Below are positions 5,852 through 6,453 of a DNA stretch of 6,453 bases, piece after piece. The translations under genes were made by a program, and so were the position numbers. The notes beneath the pieces are model-generated. The model searched no databases, was not told the DNA's origin, and saw only the letters and a program-made list of their open reading frames with translations. Location of the stretch: positions 1 to 6,453 of the forward strand of contig DVNF01000145.1 in assembly GCA_018714575.1 (NCBI GenBank), in the 5' to 3' direction. This DNA is from Candidatus Stercoripulliclostridium merdigallinarum. GTDB taxonomy: Bacteria; Bacillota; Clostridia; Christensenellales; DTU072. Position 1 is the stretch's first letter; every line of letters begins with the position of its first letter.

Positions 5852-6453
5852 GGCAATAATTTTTGCTTCCGGAAAGGGAATATCAAAGAGGGCGTTGGTC
5901 AACGGACTAAGAGATTACAACGCGAAGGATATCGAAAAAGCGCTGGAGGAATTGGAAAAACGCTACTCCGGCGAGGAACGCGGCGTCAGATTGATCCGCT
6001 TTAACGATTCATATCAATTCGAAACCAATCCCGCTTACGGCGGCGTTCTTTCCGATATCTTGATGGAAACAAAGGAAAGGGAACTGAGTAAAACGCTGTT
6101 GCAGGTTTTGGCGATCATAGCTTATAAACAGCCTGTCACAAGGTTGGAAATAGAAGACCTGAGGGGTGTGGGTTCCGATTACGTTTTAGGGATGCTGACA
6201 AAATTGGGGTTGATCGACGTTGTCGGCAGAAAAGAAACGCTAGGCAGACCTCTGCTGTACGGAACTACGGACGAATTTTTGAAGAAATTCGGGCTGCACA
6301 GCTTGGAAGATCTGCCCGATTACGACGAGTTGATGCGTTTGATCCGCGAAAACTTCGATAAGTATTACAAATCGGCTTCGTTGTACAGAGAAAGAGATAT
6401 CGACGATTCCGAACCCGATATCGGGCTTATCGACGTTAACGAAAGGATCGACA
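5832..6453 (+). CDS. scpB: Segregation and condensation protein ScpB (3' end outside window)
   Basis: ScpB binds the central region of ScpA as a dimer and regulates the Smc-ScpAB condensin. The frame from ATG 5832 stays open to the right edge (207 codons), so the gene is cut; ScpB proteins are usually about 180-200 residues or longer, so little is probably missing. The N-terminal winged helix spans about 1-75 and the second about 85-155. The latter carries the family signature LAIIAYKQPVTRLEIEDLRGV (93-113), then SDYVLGMLTKLGLIDVVGRK (115-134) and GRPLLYGTTDEFLKKFGL (138-155), with SLEDLP (157-162) after it. A charged tail (165-207) has many Asp, Glu and Arg residues. The start overlaps scpA by 20 bp, and AGGAGG (5814-5819) lies 12 bases upstream inside scpA, a slightly long spacing compatible with coupled translation. 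Confidence 0.96.
   Translation, partial: MLTDIIEAIIFASGKGISKRALVNGLRDYNAKDIEKALEELEKRYSGEERGVRLIRFNDSYQFETNPAYGGVLSDILMETKERELSKTLLQVLAIIAYKQPVTRLEIEDLRGVGSDYVLGMLTKLGLIDVVGRKETLGRPLLYGTTDEFLKKFGLHSLEDLPDYDELMRLIRENFDKYYKSASLYRERDIDDSEPDIGLIDVNERID

Overview
The window is a chromosomal segment of an endospore-forming, low-to-medium GC Firmicute, most likely an uncultured member of the class Clostridia. This rests on recN followed directly by a SpoIVB-type peptidase, a SpoIIM-like membrane protein and a DacF-type carboxypeptidase, then the scpA-scpB chromosome-segregation pair. All genes are on the + strand. I see no mobile element, CRISPR array, tRNA or rRNA. I cannot name the species.

Layout. 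(1) 1-896: C-terminal half of recN, a DNA-repair SMC-like ATPase, cut by the left edge. (2) 1001-2704: spoIVB, an S55 serine peptidase with PDZ domain, then a five-segment membrane protein that I call SpoIIM-like on size, topology and context. (3) 2812-4023: dacF-like D-Ala-D-Ala carboxypeptidase. Its Shine-Dalgarno sequence is perfectly complementary to a 9-base element 47 bases upstream. (4) 4054-4077: a textbook GC hairpin, probably an intrinsic terminator closing the sporulation-flavoured half. (5) 4081-4177: a 92% A+T stretch leading into a near-consensus sigma-A promoter (TTGACT, 17 bp, TATAAT). (6) 4234-6453: a compact operon of an M50 intramembrane metalloprotease, scpA (1 bp gap) and scpB (20 bp overlap), with scpB running off the right edge.

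How the genes fit together. Genes 2-4 belong to the sporulation programme: SpoIVB is the forespore signal that activates sigma-K processing in Bacillus, SpoIIM is part of the DMP engulfment machinery, and DacF trims peptidoglycan cross-links in the forespore. Genes in (6) are vegetative: ScpA (kleisin) and ScpB (winged-helix partner) form condensin with Smc, and the M50 protease precedes them. The terminator plus new promoter separates the two programmes cleanly.

This is mostly conserved core genome and I see no wholly new system. The most interesting signals are regulatory: possible sequestration of the dacF ribosome-binding site, and a hairpin plus 10-codon leader ORF whose stop codon overlaps the start of the SD-less protease gene. 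Also notable are the absence of spo0A from its usual place after spoIVB, a shortened SpoIVB, and a divergent, acidic-tailed ScpA.
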